From positions 53,118 through 117,117 of the forward strand of contig NZ_JAGSXH010000005.1 of assembly GCF_018283645.1 (NCBI RefSeq): a stretch of DNA of 64,000 nt, read 5' to 3'. This DNA comes from Actinocrinis puniceicyclus (GTDB lineage: Bacteria > Actinomycetota > Actinomycetes > Streptomycetales > Catenulisporaceae). The notes beneath the pieces were generated by a model. The model was not told where the DNA came from, made no database searches, and saw only the letters and a list, made by a program, of their open reading frames with translations. Of this stretch, positions 26,830 to 36,920 are shown piece after piece. The stretch's first letter is position 1; every line of letters starts with the position of its first letter. A program made the position numbers and the translations under genes.

Positions 26830-27480
26830 GTGCCGCACGAACCGGCCCGCCCCGATGAACTGCGTTTCATGAACGCGGCCGTCATCGCGACCACCTTCGG
26901 TGTCGTCTTCCTCGCCGAACTGCCCGACAAGACCGCGTTGGCCAGCCTCGTGCTGGCGACCAAGTACCGCGCCCGGGACGTGTTCCTCGGCGCCAGCAGC
27001 GGGTTCGCCGTCCAGGTCGTCATCGCGCTGGCCGCCGGGAAGCTGCTTTCCCTGTTGCCGCACCGGGTCCTGGAAGCCGTCGTGGCCGGGCTGTTCCTGC
27101 TCGGCGCGGTCCTGATCTACCGGCACGCCGACCAGGAGGAGGAAGATCAGCGCGAGGCGCAGGAGGCCGCCGAGGCCGCCGGCCCCGTCAGCGGAAACGG
27201 CAACGGCACGCGGCGCGCGATCCTCACCAGTTTCACCGTGATCACGGTCGCGGAGTTCGGCGACCTGACCCAGATCGTCACCGCGAACCTTGCCGCGAAG
27301 TACGACTGGCTGCAGGTCGGCATCGGCGCGCTCGTGGCGCTGTGGACGGTCGCCGCGCTCGCGATCCTCGGCGGCCAGGCGCTGCTGCGCGTCGTCTCAC
27401 TCAGGCTGATCACCCGGATCGCCGCGCTGGCCATGGCGTCACTCGCGGTGGTGTCGCTGATCGCGGCGATCCGCGGCTAG
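26830..27480 (+). CDS. TMEM165/GDT1 family cation transporter
   Basis: Membrane protein of the UPF0016 family, whose members move Mn2+ or Ca2+ in exchange for protons. Both internal repeats and their signature motifs are present: FLAELPDKTALASL at about residue 30 and VAEFGDLTQIVTANLA at about 140. Six or so helices are arranged 3+3 around a charged cytoplasmic loop (DQEEEDQREAQEAAEAA). Length 216 aa. GTG 26830 is the first start; ATG 26869 (MNAAVIATTF) would also give the whole transporter and cannot be excluded. Confidence 0.88.
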   Translation: MPHEPARPDELRFMNAAVIATTFGVVFLAELPDKTALASLVLATKYRARDVFLGASSGFAVQVVIALAAGKLLSLLPHRVLEAVVAGLFLLGAVLIYRHADQEEEDQREAQEAAEAAGPVSGNGNGTRRAILTSFTVITVAEFGDLTQIVTANLAAKYDWLQVGIGALVALWTVAALAILGGQALLRVVSLRLITRIAALAMASLAVVSLIAAIRG

Positions 27481-27521
27481 TGTCCCGCGGCTAGTGCATG
27501 GCTAGAGCTGAGCGCTGCGCC

Positions 27522-28700
27522 CTAACCGATGGTGTTCAGCAGTCCGGAAGGGATCGCGGCGTCCTGGTTCACCGCGCCGAACAACCGCTTCGCCTTCGTC
27601 GAATCCCACAGCACGGTCGAGCCGATACCCGAGACCTGGTAACCCTCGTTCTTGATCGGCACGGTGCCGACCACGCCCTTCCCGCCGGTGATCGGGCGCA
27701 CCTTGCGGGCCATGCCCACCAGGTCGGACAGGCCCGAACCGTTGTCCACCGCGACCGAGCCGAGCGCCGAGTCCAGGAACGGGTACAGGGTGAACGGATT
27801 GAACTCGACGCCCGGCCGCAGCGCCGATTTGGCCAGCGCGGCCACGAATTTCTGCTGGTTCGCCATCCGGCTGATGTCGGAGTTGGCCAGCGAGTAGCGG
27901 GTGCGGATCAGCGCGAGCGACTGGGTGCCGTCGAGGGTCTGGCAGCCGGCCGGCAGGTCCGCACCCGAATGGCTGTCCTTGACCGGCGCGTCCAGGCACA
28001 GGTTCACGCCGCCGACGGCGTTGACCACGTTCACCACGCCGAGGAAACCGATCTCCAGGTAGTGGTTCACTCGCACTCCGGTGGCCGTTTCCACGGTCTT
28101 GGCCAACAGCGGCGCGCCGCCGAGGTCGTAAGCGGCGTTGATCTTGTTCCTGCTCGCGCCGTGGCTCTTGCCGGAGGAGTCCGTGTAGGCCGGGATCGTG
28201 ACGTACGAGTCCCGCGGGATCGAGATCAGCTCGGGGGCGCCGGAACCGTAGTGCAGCAGCATGATCGTGTCGGTGCGCTGGCCCTGGTCCGAACCCACGT
28301 GTAGCTGGCTCTTCTGCGCCGCAGTCAGGTTCGAACGACTGTCCGAACCCACGACCAGCCAGTTCGTGCCCGCGCCCGGGGCCGGACGGCCGTCGTAGTC
28401 GGACAGCGCGGCAACCTTCGTCAGCTTGGCCGAGGCCCACAGCCAGGTACCGACCGCGCTGCCGAGCACGACCAGCAGGAGCGCCAGCAGCACGAGCACG
28501 ACGGTGCGGCCGCGGCGGCGCCGCCGCCCGCCCGCGCGCCCGGCCTTCGGCGGCCGCGCGCTTTTCCCGCCCCGCCCATAGGTCGAGACGGACGGACCCA
28601 GCGGATCGCGCGCCGGGCCGTCCGCTGTGGCCTGTCCGGGGTCGAACTCCGGCCGCCGTGCGCCGGCTCCGTAGTACCGGTCTGAACCGTCACCGCTCAC
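27522..28700 (-). CDS. LytR-CpsA-Psr (LCP) family glycopolymer transferase
   Basis: Membrane-anchored enzyme that transfers polyprenyl-linked polymers such as teichoic acid or capsule onto peptidoglycan. A basic cytoplasmic N-terminus (RRRRRGR at about 60) is followed by one membrane helix (about 66-88) and the extracellular LCP domain with RTDTIMLLHY, LISIPRDSYV and the KINAAYDLGG substrate-binding segment. Start GTG 28700 has GGTGG four bases before its spacer; the longer open frame has no protein character. Length 392 aa. Confidence 0.9.
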   Translation of the reverse strand: MSGDGSDRYYGAGARRPEFDPGQATADGPARDPLGPSVSTYGRGGKSARPPKAGRAGGRRRRRGRTVVLVLLALLLVVLGSAVGTWLWASAKLTKVAALSDYDGRPAPGAGTNWLVVGSDSRSNLTAAQKSQLHVGSDQGQRTDTIMLLHYGSGAPELISIPRDSYVTIPAYTDSSGKSHGASRNKINAAYDLGGAPLLAKTVETATGVRVNHYLEIGFLGVVNVVNAVGGVNLCLDAPVKDSHSGADLPAGCQTLDGTQSLALIRTRYSLANSDISRMANQQKFVAALAKSALRPGVEFNPFTLYPFLDSALGSVAVDNGSGLSDLVGMARKVRPITGGKGVVGTVPIKNEGYQVSGIGSTVLWDSTKAKRLFGAVNQDAAIPSGLLNTIG

Positions 28701-28847
28701 CGTGCCACCGTACGACAACCCACACGGCCGCAGGCCGCTGCCGCGCTCGGTTCGGCACTTTCGTGCAGAACTGTCGAGATTCCGCGACACGCCCGTCGAT
28801 CGGTAACCGGGCGAAACGGATGTTCCGACGCCACCTTCTCAAGCCCG

Positions 28848-29201
28848 CTAAGCCCGCGCGACGACCGTGCCGTCCGCGGCCGCCAGGAACACCGCGCCGA
28901 CGCTCAGGTCCCGCGCCGGCGCGAGATCGGCCTCGGCCAGCGTTCCCGACTCGGACACGATCGCGGCGGCCTCAAGGCGCTCGGCGCCGGAACCGACCGC
29001 CGTCGCCACCGCCGCTTGAAGCGCGGACAGCTTGAGCGAAGGCAGCGCCACAGTGACAGCCACGTACGTGCGGCCGGTGGCGTCCCGCACGGCCGCGCCT
29101 TCCGGGGCCCGGTTGCGGGCACGCGCGGAACGGGCCAGCGTGATGATCTTCGCATCCTCGGGGTCGAGTTCGGCGGCTGCGGCGGACGGCTCGGCGGTCA
29201 T
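28848..29201 (-). CDS. degenerate cytidine-deaminase-like protein
   Basis: A 117-aa protein aligned by pattern to cytidine deaminases (AAVRDATGRTYVAVTVALPSLKLSALQAAVATAV), but the zinc-site CAE or HAE triad is replaced by SALQ, and the PCGxC ligands are absent (SESGTLAEADLAP). It therefore cannot be a conventional zinc deaminase. The gene sits downstream of ybeY and the CBS/CorC gene, where actinobacteria usually carry this small gene next to era, so the degenerate form looks conserved and not decayed. Start ATG 29201 (MTAEPSAAAAELDPEDAKI). Function unknown. Confidence 0.8.
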   Translation of the reverse strand: MTAEPSAAAAELDPEDAKIITLARSARARNRAPEGAAVRDATGRTYVAVTVALPSLKLSALQAAVATAVGSGAERLEAAAIVSESGTLAEADLAPARDLSVGAVFLAAADGTVVARA

Positions 29202-29332
29202 CGGATCCTCAGACTAGTAAGGCGGTACCTGTCAGGCAGTACCCGTCAGGCGGTATCTGGTTCGTCGGCTCGGTTCGTCGGCACAGCTCGGTTCGTATCG
29301 CCCGATGCACACGGGCACGCGCGGCACCGCGA

Positions 29333-30772
29333 TCAGGAGGCTGCGACGCCTTGGCCGGCCGGGGGCCCCTCGTCCTGCTGACCTTTCGATCGCGCATCAG
29401 TGCCCTGCCCGCCCTGTCCACCCTGCTCGCCGGTGTCGCGCGCGCCGGTGCCGCCGGACGCCGTCTCGGCACCTTCGTCCTGCGAGCGCGCAACCGCCTG
29501 TACCAGGACCGTTCCGATCCTGCGGCGGCGCCCCTCGGTGGACTCGGCGGTGAAGGTCAATCCGTCGATGCGGACCGTGGCTCCGGGAATCGGCACCTTG
29601 CCGAGCCGTTTGCCCAGCAGACCGCCGACCGTCTCGACGTCCTCGTCCTCCAGGTCGCGGTGGAACAGTTCGCCGAGCTCGTCCAGGCCCAGCCGCGCCG
29701 AGACCCGGGCCCCGCGGTCCAGATCGCCCGGCTCGGCCAACCATTCCACCAGCGCCCTGCCCTGGTCGTACTCGTCGGCGATCTCTCCGACGATCTCCTC
29801 CAGGATGTCCTCGATGGTGACCAGCCCCGCCGTGCCGCCGTACTCGTCGATCACGATCGCCAGGTGGATGCGCTGCGCCTGCATGTCCCGCAGCAGTTCG
29901 TCGGCGTGCTTGGAGTCGGGCACGTAGGTGGGCGCCCGCATCACACTCTCCACCGGCTCGTCCATCGCGTCGCCGTCCTCGCCGGACTCATGCATCCGGC
30001 GCACCAGGTCCTTGAGATACACGATGCCGACCACGTCGTCGGCGTCCTGCCCGGTCACCGGAATCCGGGAGAAGCCGCTGCGCAGCGCCAGGCTCAACGC
30101 CTGCCGCAGGGTCTTGCCGCGCTCGATGAACAGCATGTCCGTGCGCGGGACCATGACCTCCTTGACCAGCGTGTCGCCGAGCTCGAAGACGGAGTGCACC
30201 ATGCGCCGCTCGGCGGCCTCGATCTCGCTGTTCTGCTCCGCGATGTCGACCAGCGCGCGCAACTCCGCCTCGGTGGCGAACGGCCCCTCCCGGAAGCCCT
30301 TACCCGGAGTCAGCGCGTTGCCGAGCACGATCAGCGCCTGCGGCAGCGGGCCGAGAATGCGCCCGAGCGGCAGCAGCACGGCCGCCCCGGCCACCGCGAT
30401 CCGCGGCGCATGCTGACGACCCAGCGTGCGCGGCGTGACGCCGATCGCGACATAGGAGACCACGGCCATGATCGCGACCGACAGCGCCCCGGTGCCGAAG
30501 GTCAGGCCCCAGCGGTGCGCGCACACCATGGTGACCATCACCGCCGCGGCCATCTCGCCGACCACTCGGATCAGCAGCACCAGGTTGACGTACCTGGCCG
30601 GGTCCGCGGTCAGCCTGACCAGTCGCGCCGCGCCCGGCTCACCCCGGTCGAGCAGTTCCGCCGCGCGCACCCGGGAGATGCGCGCGAGTGCTGCCTCCAC
30701 GCCCGCGGCCAGCCCCGCGACCAGCACCGAGACCGCCGCGCCGACCAGGAGCCACGCTATCGTCGCGGTCAC
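29333..30772 (-). CDS. hemolysin-C/CorC family protein (CNNM + CBS pair + CorC_HlyC)
   Basis: Integral membrane protein of 479 aa, family linked to Mg2+/Co2+ transport or its regulation. Order: CNNM/DUF21 transmembrane domain (about 1-190), two CBS domains (MVPRTDMLFIERGKTL at about 205; VMRAPTYVPDSKHADELLRDM at about 275), and a CorC_HlyC ligand-binding domain (about 345-425, SARLGLDELGELF). The C-terminus is a Gln/Gly-rich low-complexity tail. GTG 30772 lies three bases after the ybeY stop, so it is in the same operon. Confidence 0.9.
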   Translation of the reverse strand: MTATIAWLLVGAAVSVLVAGLAAGVEAALARISRVRAAELLDRGEPGAARLVRLTADPARYVNLVLLIRVVGEMAAAVMVTMVCAHRWGLTFGTGALSVAIMAVVSYVAIGVTPRTLGRQHAPRIAVAGAAVLLPLGRILGPLPQALIVLGNALTPGKGFREGPFATEAELRALVDIAEQNSEIEAAERRMVHSVFELGDTLVKEVMVPRTDMLFIERGKTLRQALSLALRSGFSRIPVTGQDADDVVGIVYLKDLVRRMHESGEDGDAMDEPVESVMRAPTYVPDSKHADELLRDMQAQRIHLAIVIDEYGGTAGLVTIEDILEEIVGEIADEYDQGRALVEWLAEPGDLDRGARVSARLGLDELGELFHRDLEDEDVETVGGLLGKRLGKVPIPGATVRIDGLTFTAESTEGRRRRIGTVLVQAVARSQDEGAETASGGTGARDTGEQGGQGGQGTDARSKGQQDEGPPAGQGVAAS

Positions 30773-30775
30773 GGC

Positions 30776-31255
30776 TCAGCGCCCGCGCCGCTCGTCGGCG
30801 CCGCGTTTGCGCCAGCGGTCCAGCAGTTCCTGCTGGAGTCCGAACATCTCGGCCTTCTCGTCCGGCTCGCCGTGGTCGTAACCGAGCAGGTGCAGGATGC
30901 CGTGCGTGGTGAGCAGATGCAGTTCGTCCGCCATCGAATGGCCGGCCGCCTCGCCCTGCTTGGCGGCCACCTCCGGGCACAGCACCACGTCCCCGAGCAG
31001 CCCCGGGGACGGCTCGTTGTCGTCCTCGGCGCGCGAGGGGCGCAACTCGTCCATCGGGAAGGACAGCACGTCGGTCGGCCCCGGCTCGTCCATCCACTGG
31101 ATGTGCAGCTGTTCCATCGCGGCGGTGTCGACCAGCAGGATCGACAGCTCGGCCAGCGGGTGGATTCCCATCTGGTCGAGCACGTGCCGGGCGAGCGCGA
31201 CGATGGCCGCCTCGTCCACGGCCACACCCGACTCGTTGTTGATATCGATCGACAT
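30776..31255 (-). CDS. ybeY: endoribonuclease YbeY (16S rRNA maturation)
   Basis: Zinc metalloendoribonuclease that finishes the 3' end of 16S rRNA and takes part in ribosome quality control. The zinc motif H-x3-H-x5-H is visible as [11 protein letters not shown] at about residue 120. The N-terminus [10 protein letters not shown] is the conserved actinobacterial start, so I choose ATG 31255; ATG 31267, which overlaps the phoH stop (ATGA), would add four residues. Length 159 aa. Confidence 0.93.
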   Translation of the reverse strand: MSIDINNESGVAVDEAAIVALARHVLDQMGIHPLAELSILLVDTAAMEQLHIQWMDEPGPTDVLSFPMDELRPSRAEDDNEPSPGLLGDVVLCPEVAAKQGEAAGHSMADELHLLTTHGILHLLGYDHGEPDEKAEMFGLQQELLDRWRKRGADERRGR

Positions 31256-31263
31256 GGCGGGAA

Positions 31264-32430
31264 TCATCCCACCGCGCGGGTGCGCGGTGCGGCGCGCCGC
31301 TGCGCCCGGTTCATCGGAGCGATGCCCGCCTGCTCGCGCTCCTGCCGGGCCGCGTCGTAGCGCCCGTAGGCGTCCACGATCTCGCCGACCAGCCGGTGAC
31401 GCACCACGTCGGTGCTGGTCAGCCGGGAGAAGTGGATGTCTTCCACGCCCTCCAGGATGTCCTGGACCACGCGCAACCCGGAGTCGGTGCCACCGGGCAG
31501 GTCAACCTGCGTGACGTCGCCGGTGACGACCACCTTGGAGCCGAACCCGAGCCTGGTCAGGAACATCTTCATCTGCTCGGCGGAGGTGTTCTGCGCTTCG
31601 TCCAGGATGATGAACGCGTCGTTGAGCGTCCTGCCACGCATGTACGCGAGGGGAGCCACCTCGATCGTCCCGGCGGCCATCAGGCGCGGGATCGAGTCCG
31701 GGTCGATCATGTCGTGCAGCGCGTCGTAGAGCGGGCGCAGGTACGGGTCGATCTTCTCGTACAGGGTGCCGGGCAGGAAGCCGAGCCGCTCGCCCGCCTC
31801 GACCGCGGGCCGGGTCAGGATGATCCGGTTGACGTCCTTGGCCTGGAGCGCCTGCACGGCCTTGGCCATCGCGAGGTAGGTCTTGCCGGTGCCGGCCGGG
31901 CCGATGCCGAAGACGATCGTGTACTTGTCGATCGCGTCGACGTACCGCTTCTGGTTCACGGTCTTCGGCCGGATGGTGCGGCCCCGGTTGGACAGGATGT
32001 TCTGGGTCAGCACCTCGGCGGGCCGTTCGCCGGCCTCGCCGCTGCGGGCGGAGCGCAGGATCGCGATCGAGCGCTGCACCGCGTCCTCGGTCAGCGGCGC
32101 GCCGGTGCGCAGGACCAGCAGCATCTCGCTGAACAGCTGCTCGGCCAGCTCCACGTCCTCGCGCGGGCCGGACGCGGTGATCTCGTTGCCGCGGGCGTGC
32201 AGGTCGAGACCGGGCAACTGTTCCTCGATGACGCGCAGGATGCTGTCGCCGGTGCCCAGCACGGCCACCATGGGATGCGCCGCCGGGATCGTGATCTTCG
32301 TCTGGGCGAGGGTCGCGGCGGCCTCGGGCTCAGCGGAGGGCGAGGCGGGCGCGGCAGTCGCGGGTGCGCCCTTGCGGGTGCGCGCGCGGGATGGGGAAGC
32401 GGTACGTGACCGGTTCGGCTGCTCACTCAT
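31264..32430 (-). CDS. phoH: PhoH-like ATPase
   Basis: Cytosolic P-loop ATPase of the PhoH family, commonly linked with ybeY and thought to act in RNA metabolism. Walker A is GPAGTGKT at about residue 180 and Walker [11 protein letters not shown] at about 275; the [17 protein letters not shown] segment between them is highly conserved. A KH-like segment (about 50-120) and a basic disordered tail at each end frame the ATPase. Length 388 aa. It overlaps or abuts ybeY, giving the usual phoH-ybeY-CBS operon. Confidence 0.93.
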   Translation of the reverse strand: MSEQPNRSRTASPSRARTRKGAPATAAPASPSAEPEAAATLAQTKITIPAAHPMVAVLGTGDSILRVIEEQLPGLDLHARGNEITASGPREDVELAEQLFSEMLLVLRTGAPLTEDAVQRSIAILRSARSGEAGERPAEVLTQNILSNRGRTIRPKTVNQKRYVDAIDKYTIVFGIGPAGTGKTYLAMAKAVQALQAKDVNRIILTRPAVEAGERLGFLPGTLYEKIDPYLRPLYDALHDMIDPDSIPRLMAAGTIEVAPLAYMRGRTLNDAFIILDEAQNTSAEQMKMFLTRLGFGSKVVVTGDVTQVDLPGGTDSGLRVVQDILEGVEDIHFSRLTSTDVVRHRLVGEIVDAYGRYDAARQEREQAGIAPMNRAQRRAAPRTRAVG

Positions 32431-32553
32431 AGGCTGGCCGCAGGGGCCTTCGAATCATTCCTTCACTCGACGTCGACGATGGACGCTAACCATCGTATCG
32501 AGCACGAACGTCTGGTTCACTGCCCATTATTTCCCGGCCGGCCGCCGGCCCGC

Positions 32554-32949
32554 TCAGCCAAGGCCCGCGCGGCCGAAGTGCCCGAGTGCGTCGCCGCCGA
32601 GAACGTGCAGATGAACGTGGTAGACCGTCTGTCCCGCGGCGTCGCCGGTGTTGAACACGAAACGGTAGCCGGGCCGGATCTCGTTGTCCGCCAGCCCCTC
32701 CTGGCGGGCCACCTCGGCGCCCTCGGCGAGCAGCCGCGCGGCCAGGTCCGGATTCTCGGCGGCCAGTTGCGCGACGTCGCGGTAGCCGTGCCGCTTCGGG
32801 ATCACCAGCACGTGGGTCGGCGCCTGCGGCGCGATGTCGCGGAACGCCAGGAAGTCGGCGCTGTCGCGCACCACTGTCGCGGAGATCTGCCCCGCCACGA
32901 TCCGGCAGAACAGGCAGCTGTCGTCGTAGGCCGCTTCCACGCTTTTCAT
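32554..32949 (-). CDS. HIT family protein
   Basis: Histidine-triad nucleotide-binding hydrolase (131 aa), probably acting on adenosine phosphoramidate-type nucleotides. The CLFC zinc-type start and the triad HVHLH (QTVYHVHLHVLGG) near the C-terminus are present. I choose ATG 32949 (MKSVEAAYDD) because GAGGG lies just upstream; a start at MSESSS further up has no ribosome site. The gene precedes phoH on the same strand with a 123-base gap. Confidence 0.9.
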   Translation of the reverse strand: MKSVEAAYDDSCLFCRIVAGQISATVVRDSADFLAFRDIAPQAPTHVLVIPKRHGYRDVAQLAAENPDLAARLLAEGAEVARQEGLADNEIRPGYRFVFNTGDAAGQTVYHVHLHVLGGDALGHFGRAGLG

Positions 32950-33150
32950 ACCACCCTCAGAAACTGTCGCGGCGGAGCTCGATTCGCTCATTTCGGTGAT
33001 CGCGATTCGTGCGAACGAGTCGATTCCGTACGGTCGCACTGATCTTAGAGGCTTTAGTGCGCCGGACGGTGTGTACCGTTTCCGGATCGCCACCATGATC
33101 GCAAGCGGGCATCGGATCCGGTCCCCGCGCCCAGGGAAAGCCACCCGCCC

Positions 33151-33654
33151 ATGAATCGCTTCGCAGCGCACGTTGTCGTCACCGCCGCGCTCATCCTCAC
33201 GCTCGCCGCGGCGCCGGCCGCGATGGCCGGGCCGACCGCCGCGGCGCCGGGGAGCCGGTCCGCCTCGACGGCCGCTCCCGAGGCTGCCGCGCTGGTCCCG
33301 ATCCCGTGCCCGGATGCGCGCCAAGTCGGTGCGACGTCCTATGCGCGCCGGCACGGCCTGATCGCGTTCTCGGTGAAGCAGTTCTACTCGCCCACCTGCC
33401 ACAGCGTGTACGCCTACGCATACCCATGGCTCCAGTTCCGGGAGCTCAAGCAGCGCTACGGCGTGGGTTTGGCGGTCTTCGACGCCGCCCACGACGCGAT
33501 CAACGGCGCGCGCAGCTTCGTCGCGGCCGCGGGCGACCGGGGCTTCTGGTCGGCGCCGTACGTGCCGCCTGCCGGGGCCTGCACGCAGGGCCTGGTGCAC
33601 ATCTTCTTCACCGACACCGAGACGGACACCCTCACCCGCGAGCACTGCTGGTAG
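33151..33654 (+). CDS. secreted protein, DUF2690-like
   Basis: A 167-aa exported protein with a clear signal peptide (MNRFAAHVVVTAALILTLAAAPAAMA). The mature part has four cysteines: IPCPDARQVGATSYA, FYSPTCHSVYAYAYPW, GACTQG and the C-terminal HCW. The spacing CPDA ... YSPTC-x-x-x-YA recalls the DUF2690 pattern of secreted Streptomyces proteins, but the match is by eye. It is the only plus-strand gene within the minus-strand block and lies between hit and rsmE. Function unknown. Confidence 0.7.
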   Translation: MNRFAAHVVVTAALILTLAAAPAAMAGPTAAAPGSRSASTAAPEAAALVPIPCPDARQVGATSYARRHGLIAFSVKQFYSPTCHSVYAYAYPWLQFRELKQRYGVGLAVFDAAHDAINGARSFVAAAGDRGFWSAPYVPPAGACTQGLVHIFFTDTETDTLTREHCW

Positions 33655-33684
33655 TGCGCGCCGACCAGTGGTCTACGCCGACTC

Positions 33685-34494
33685 CTATGCCGGCTGGTTC
33701 TGTGTTAACTGGTGCTGTGCTGACTGGTGCTGTGCTGACTGGTTCTGCGCCGACCAGCGGCCGCTGCGCGCGAGCAGCACTGCGACGGCGGCGGCCCCGG
33801 CCGTCGAGGTGCGTAGAACGGTCGGCCCCATGCGGTAGGCAGCCGCGCCCGCCTCGCCGAAGACGCGCAGCTCATCCGGGGAGATCCCGCCCTCGGGCCC
33901 GACGACCAGTACGATGTCGCCCGTCCGGGTGGGCTCGAGATCGGCCAGAGAGGATCGCGCGTCTTCGTGCAGCACGGCCGCCAGGCTCGCGCCGGCCAGC
34001 AGCTCGACCACCCGCGCGGTGCTCGCCGGTTCAGTCACCTCGGGCCACCAGACCCGGCGGGACTGCTTGCCCGCCTCCGCGGCGGTCGAGCGCCACTTGG
34101 CCAGCGCCTTCTCGCCCCGCTCGGCGCGCCACTGCACGATCGAACGGGACGCCGGCCACGGCACGATCACATCCACGCCGAGCTCGGTCATCAGCTCGAC
34201 CGCCAGCTCGCCGCGCTCCCCCTTCGCCAGTGCCTGCACGACGGTGATGCGCGGCTGGGGACCGGGCAGGCTGCGCTGCTCCAGCACTTCCAGGTCGAGT
34301 GCCGGATCACCGGGTCCACCGGCCGCGCGCACCACGCACTCGGCCAGCCGTCCGGCGCCGTCGGTCAGATCGACCCGCTCGCCGGGGCGCAGCCTGCGCA
34401 CCAGCGCGGCGTGGCGCCCCTCCGGGCCGTCGAGCCGGATCGCCGCGCCGGACAGTCTGGCCGTCTCGACGCGGAACACGGGAACAGTCGTCAT
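33685..34494 (-). CDS. rsmE: 16S rRNA (uracil(1498)-N3)-methyltransferase
   Basis: SPOUT-class methyltransferase that methylates U1498 of 16S rRNA in the 30S subunit. The N-terminal PUA-like domain (about 1-70) and the C-terminal SPOUT knot (about 80-245, with LVVGPEGGISPDE and RMGPTVLRTSTAG) are intact. The tail is odd: after residue 245 the family normally ends, but here four imperfect five-residue units (SAQNQ, SAQHQ, SAQHQ, LTQNQ) are added by a 15-base tandem repeat. Length 269 aa. It follows dnaJ by 39 bases. Confidence 0.92.
   Translation of the reverse strand: MTTVPVFRVETARLSGAAIRLDGPEGRHAALVRRLRPGERVDLTDGAGRLAECVVRAAGGPGDPALDLEVLEQRSLPGPQPRITVVQALAKGERGELAVELMTELGVDVIVPWPASRSIVQWRAERGEKALAKWRSTAAEAGKQSRRVWWPEVTEPASTARVVELLAGASLAAVLHEDARSSLADLEPTRTGDIVLVVGPEGGISPDELRVFGEAGAAAYRMGPTVLRTSTAGAAAVAVLLARSGRWSAQNQSAQHQSAQHQLTQNQPA
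33694..33753. repeat. 4 x 15-base tandem repeat in the rsmE 3' end
   Basis: Four 15-base units (33694, 33709, 33724, 33739), the second and third identical (CTGGTGCTGTGCTGA on plus). They encode the Gln-rich pentapeptide tail of RsmE and stay in frame. Confidence 0.9.
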
Positions 34495-34533
34495 CGAGAG
34501 CTCGCGATCCGCTCGTCGTCCGGTTTCTCGCGG

Positions 34534-35667
34534 TCAGCCGTTGTTGATCGCGTCCTTGAGCCGGGAGAACAGGCCCTGCTTGCCCGGGGCGAAGGTGCCC
34601 GAGGGACGTTCCTCGCCACGCAGCCGGGCGAGCTTGCGCATCAGCTCCTCCTGCTCCGCGTCGAGGTTCTTCGGAGTCTGCACCTCCACGTGCACCACCA
34701 GGTCTCCCCGGCTCGTGCCGCGCAGGTGCTGGATGCCGCGGGCACGCAGGGTGATCGCCTGACCGGACTGGGTTCCGGGCCGGATGTCCAGGTCCACCGA
34801 GCCGTCCAGGGTCTCCAGCGGGATCTTCGTGCCCAGCGACGCCGCCGTCATCGGCATGGTGACCGTGCAGTGCAGGTCGTCGCCGCGGCGCTGGAAGATC
34901 GGGTGCGGCTCCTCGACGATCTCGATGTACAGGTCGCCGGCCGGGCCCGCGCCCGGCCCGACCTCGCCCTCCCCGGCCAGCTGGATCCGGGTGCCGTTGT
35001 CCACGCCCGGCGGGATCTTCACCGTCAGGGTCCTGCGAGTACGCACCCGCCCGTCGCCCGCGCACTCGACGCAGGGCGTGGGCACGACCGTGCCATAGCC
35101 CTGGCACTGCGGGCACGGCCGCGAGGTCATCACCTGGCCCAGGAACGACCGGGTGACCTGGGAGACCTCGCCGCGCCCGCGGCACATGTCGCAGGTGACC
35201 GGCGAGGTGCCCGGCGCCGCGCCGTCGCCGGCGCACGTCGGGCAGACCACGGCCGTGTCGACCTGGATGTCGCGCTGCGCGCCGAAGGCCGCCTCGCTCA
35301 GGTCTATCTCGACCCGGATCAGCGCGTCCTGGCCCCGGCGCACCCGGGAGCGCGGCCCGCGCGAGGCCCCGCCGCCGAAGAACGCGTCCATGATGTCGCT
35401 GAACGCGAACCCGGCGCCGAAGCCGCCCGGCCCGCCCGGCGAGGCGGAGGCGCGGGTCGGGTCGCCGCCCAGGTCGTAGACCTGGCGCTTCTGCGCGTCG
35501 GAGAGGACCTCGTACGCCAGTCCGATCTCCTTGAACCGCTCCTGGGTCTCTGGATCCGGGTTGACGTCCGGATGCAGTTCGCGGGCGAGACGGCGGTACG
35601 CCTTCTTGATCTCCTCCTGGGTGGCGTCACGCCGTACCCCCAGGACCGCGTAGTAGTCGGTCGCCAC
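34534..35667 (-). CDS. dnaJ: chaperone DnaJ
   Basis: Hsp40 co-chaperone that stimulates DnaK ATPase and binds unfolded proteins. J domain (residues 1-70) with HPD ([11 protein letters not shown] at about 30), Gly/Phe region, then four zinc-finger repeats of the CxxCxGxG kind ([32 protein letters not shown]) at about 145-210, then the C-terminal substrate domains. Length 377 aa. It is downstream of hrcA, the HrcA-controlled second dnaJ of actinomycetes. Confidence 0.95.
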   Translation of the reverse strand: MATDYYAVLGVRRDATQEEIKKAYRRLARELHPDVNPDPETQERFKEIGLAYEVLSDAQKRQVYDLGGDPTRASASPGGPGGFGAGFAFSDIMDAFFGGGASRGPRSRVRRGQDALIRVEIDLSEAAFGAQRDIQVDTAVVCPTCAGDGAAPGTSPVTCDMCRGRGEVSQVTRSFLGQVMTSRPCPQCQGYGTVVPTPCVECAGDGRVRTRRTLTVKIPPGVDNGTRIQLAGEGEVGPGAGPAGDLYIEIVEEPHPIFQRRGDDLHCTVTMPMTAASLGTKIPLETLDGSVDLDIRPGTQSGQAITLRARGIQHLRGTSRGDLVVHVEVQTPKNLDAEQEELMRKLARLRGEERPSGTFAPGKQGLFSRLKDAINNG

Positions 35668-35798
35668 GTGTGTAAACTCCAGCCGGATCGGACACTGCCT
35701 GCGTTATGCGTCTGTGCCTGTTGTAGTGCTCTGTTTACCAGTTTCCTTGACCGCTGAACGCCGGGGACGAGCGTCGTGACGCGAAGCGGCCGATCAGG

Positions 35799-36884
35799 CT
35801 ACGCCTGATCAAGGATCCTCCCCACGTAACGTGCAACGGCCGACACCGCCCCCATAGTGCCCGGATAATCCATCCGCGTCGGGCCGAGCACCCCGAGTTG
35901 CGCGACCGTGTCACCGTCGCGGCCATAACCGCTGGTGACGACGGAGGTGGACGAAAGACCCTCATACCCTGTCTCATGCCCGATACGCACCGTGAGCGTG
36001 GACGGCCCGGTCGTCTCGCCGAGCAGCTTGAGCAGCACCATCTGCTCCTCCAGCGCTTCGAGCACCGGACCGATGGTGTCGGGGAAGTCCTGGCGGAACC
36101 GGGCGAGGTTGGCGGTGCCGCCGAGCACGACCCGCTCCTCGCGCTGCTCCACGATGACCTCCAGCAGCGCGGCGACCAGCGCGTCCACGGCCGGGCGGTC
36201 CTCGTGCACGAACTGCTCCGCGAAGTCCTCCACCCGGCCCGGTACGTCGGCCAGCCGGTGCCCGACGATCAGCGCGTTGAGCCGGGCGCGCAGGTCGGCC
36301 AGGGTCGACTCGCCCAGCGGGATCGTCTCCACGAAGCGCTGCTCGACCCGGCCGGTGTCGGTGATCAGCACCAGCATGACACGGCTCGGCGTGATCGCGA
36401 CCAGTTCGACGTGCCGCACCGCGGAGCGCGACAGCGACGGGTATTGCACGACCGCGACCTGCCGTGTGATCTGCGCGAGCAGCCGCACCGTCCGGTAGAC
36501 CACGTCGTCCAGGTCGACGGCGCCGCCGAGGAAGGCGTGGATCGCGTTGCGTTCCGCGGAAGAGAGCGGCTTGACGCTGGAGAGGCGGTCCACGAACAGG
36601 CGGTATCCCTTGTCCGTGGGCACGCGGCCGGCGCTGGTGTGGGGCTGGTGGATGTAGCCGTCCTCCTCCAGCGCGGCCATGTCGTTGCGTATGGTCGCCG
36701 GAGAGACTCCCAGGTTGTGCCGTTCCACCAGGGCCTTCGAGCCGACCGGCTCCTGGGTGGAGACGTAGTCCTGCACGATCGCGCGCAGCACTTCCAGGCG
36801 CCTGCGGTCCAGTCGAGCGTCCTCGCCCCTGGAATCGCCCGGCCATGTCTCGCCCGGCCTGGGCTCCTCGCGCACGTCCACCAC
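35799..36884 (-). CDS. hrcA: heat-inducible transcription repressor HrcA
   Basis: Repressor of class I heat-shock genes that binds CIRCE. N-terminal winged helix ([52 protein letters not shown], about residues 26-80), GAF-like middle domain and C-terminal domain. Start uncertain: GTG 36884 has CAGGAG six bases upstream, GTG 36911 also has CAGGAG six bases upstream; the open frame to 36947 runs into the operator and is not a start. Either choice leaves the whole repressor. A CIRCE copy lies directly upstream, so hrcA-dnaJ is autoregulated. Confidence 0.93.
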   Translation of the reverse strand: MVDVREEPRPGETWPGDSRGEDARLDRRRLEVLRAIVQDYVSTQEPVGSKALVERHNLGVSPATIRNDMAALEEDGYIHQPHTSAGRVPTDKGYRLFVDRLSSVKPLSSAERNAIHAFLGGAVDLDDVVYRTVRLLAQITRQVAVVQYPSLSRSAVRHVELVAITPSRVMLVLITDTGRVEQRFVETIPLGESTLADLRARLNALIVGHRLADVPGRVEDFAEQFVHEDRPAVDALVAALLEVIVEQREERVVLGGTANLARFRQDFPDTIGPVLEALEEQMVLLKLLGETTGPSTLTVRIGHETGYEGLSSTSVVTSGYGRDGDTVAQLGVLGPTRMDYPGTMGAVSAVARYVGRILDQA

Positions 36885-36920
36885 CTCCCGCTCCTGTAGC
36901 GGCCTGATCACCGAGCGCTC

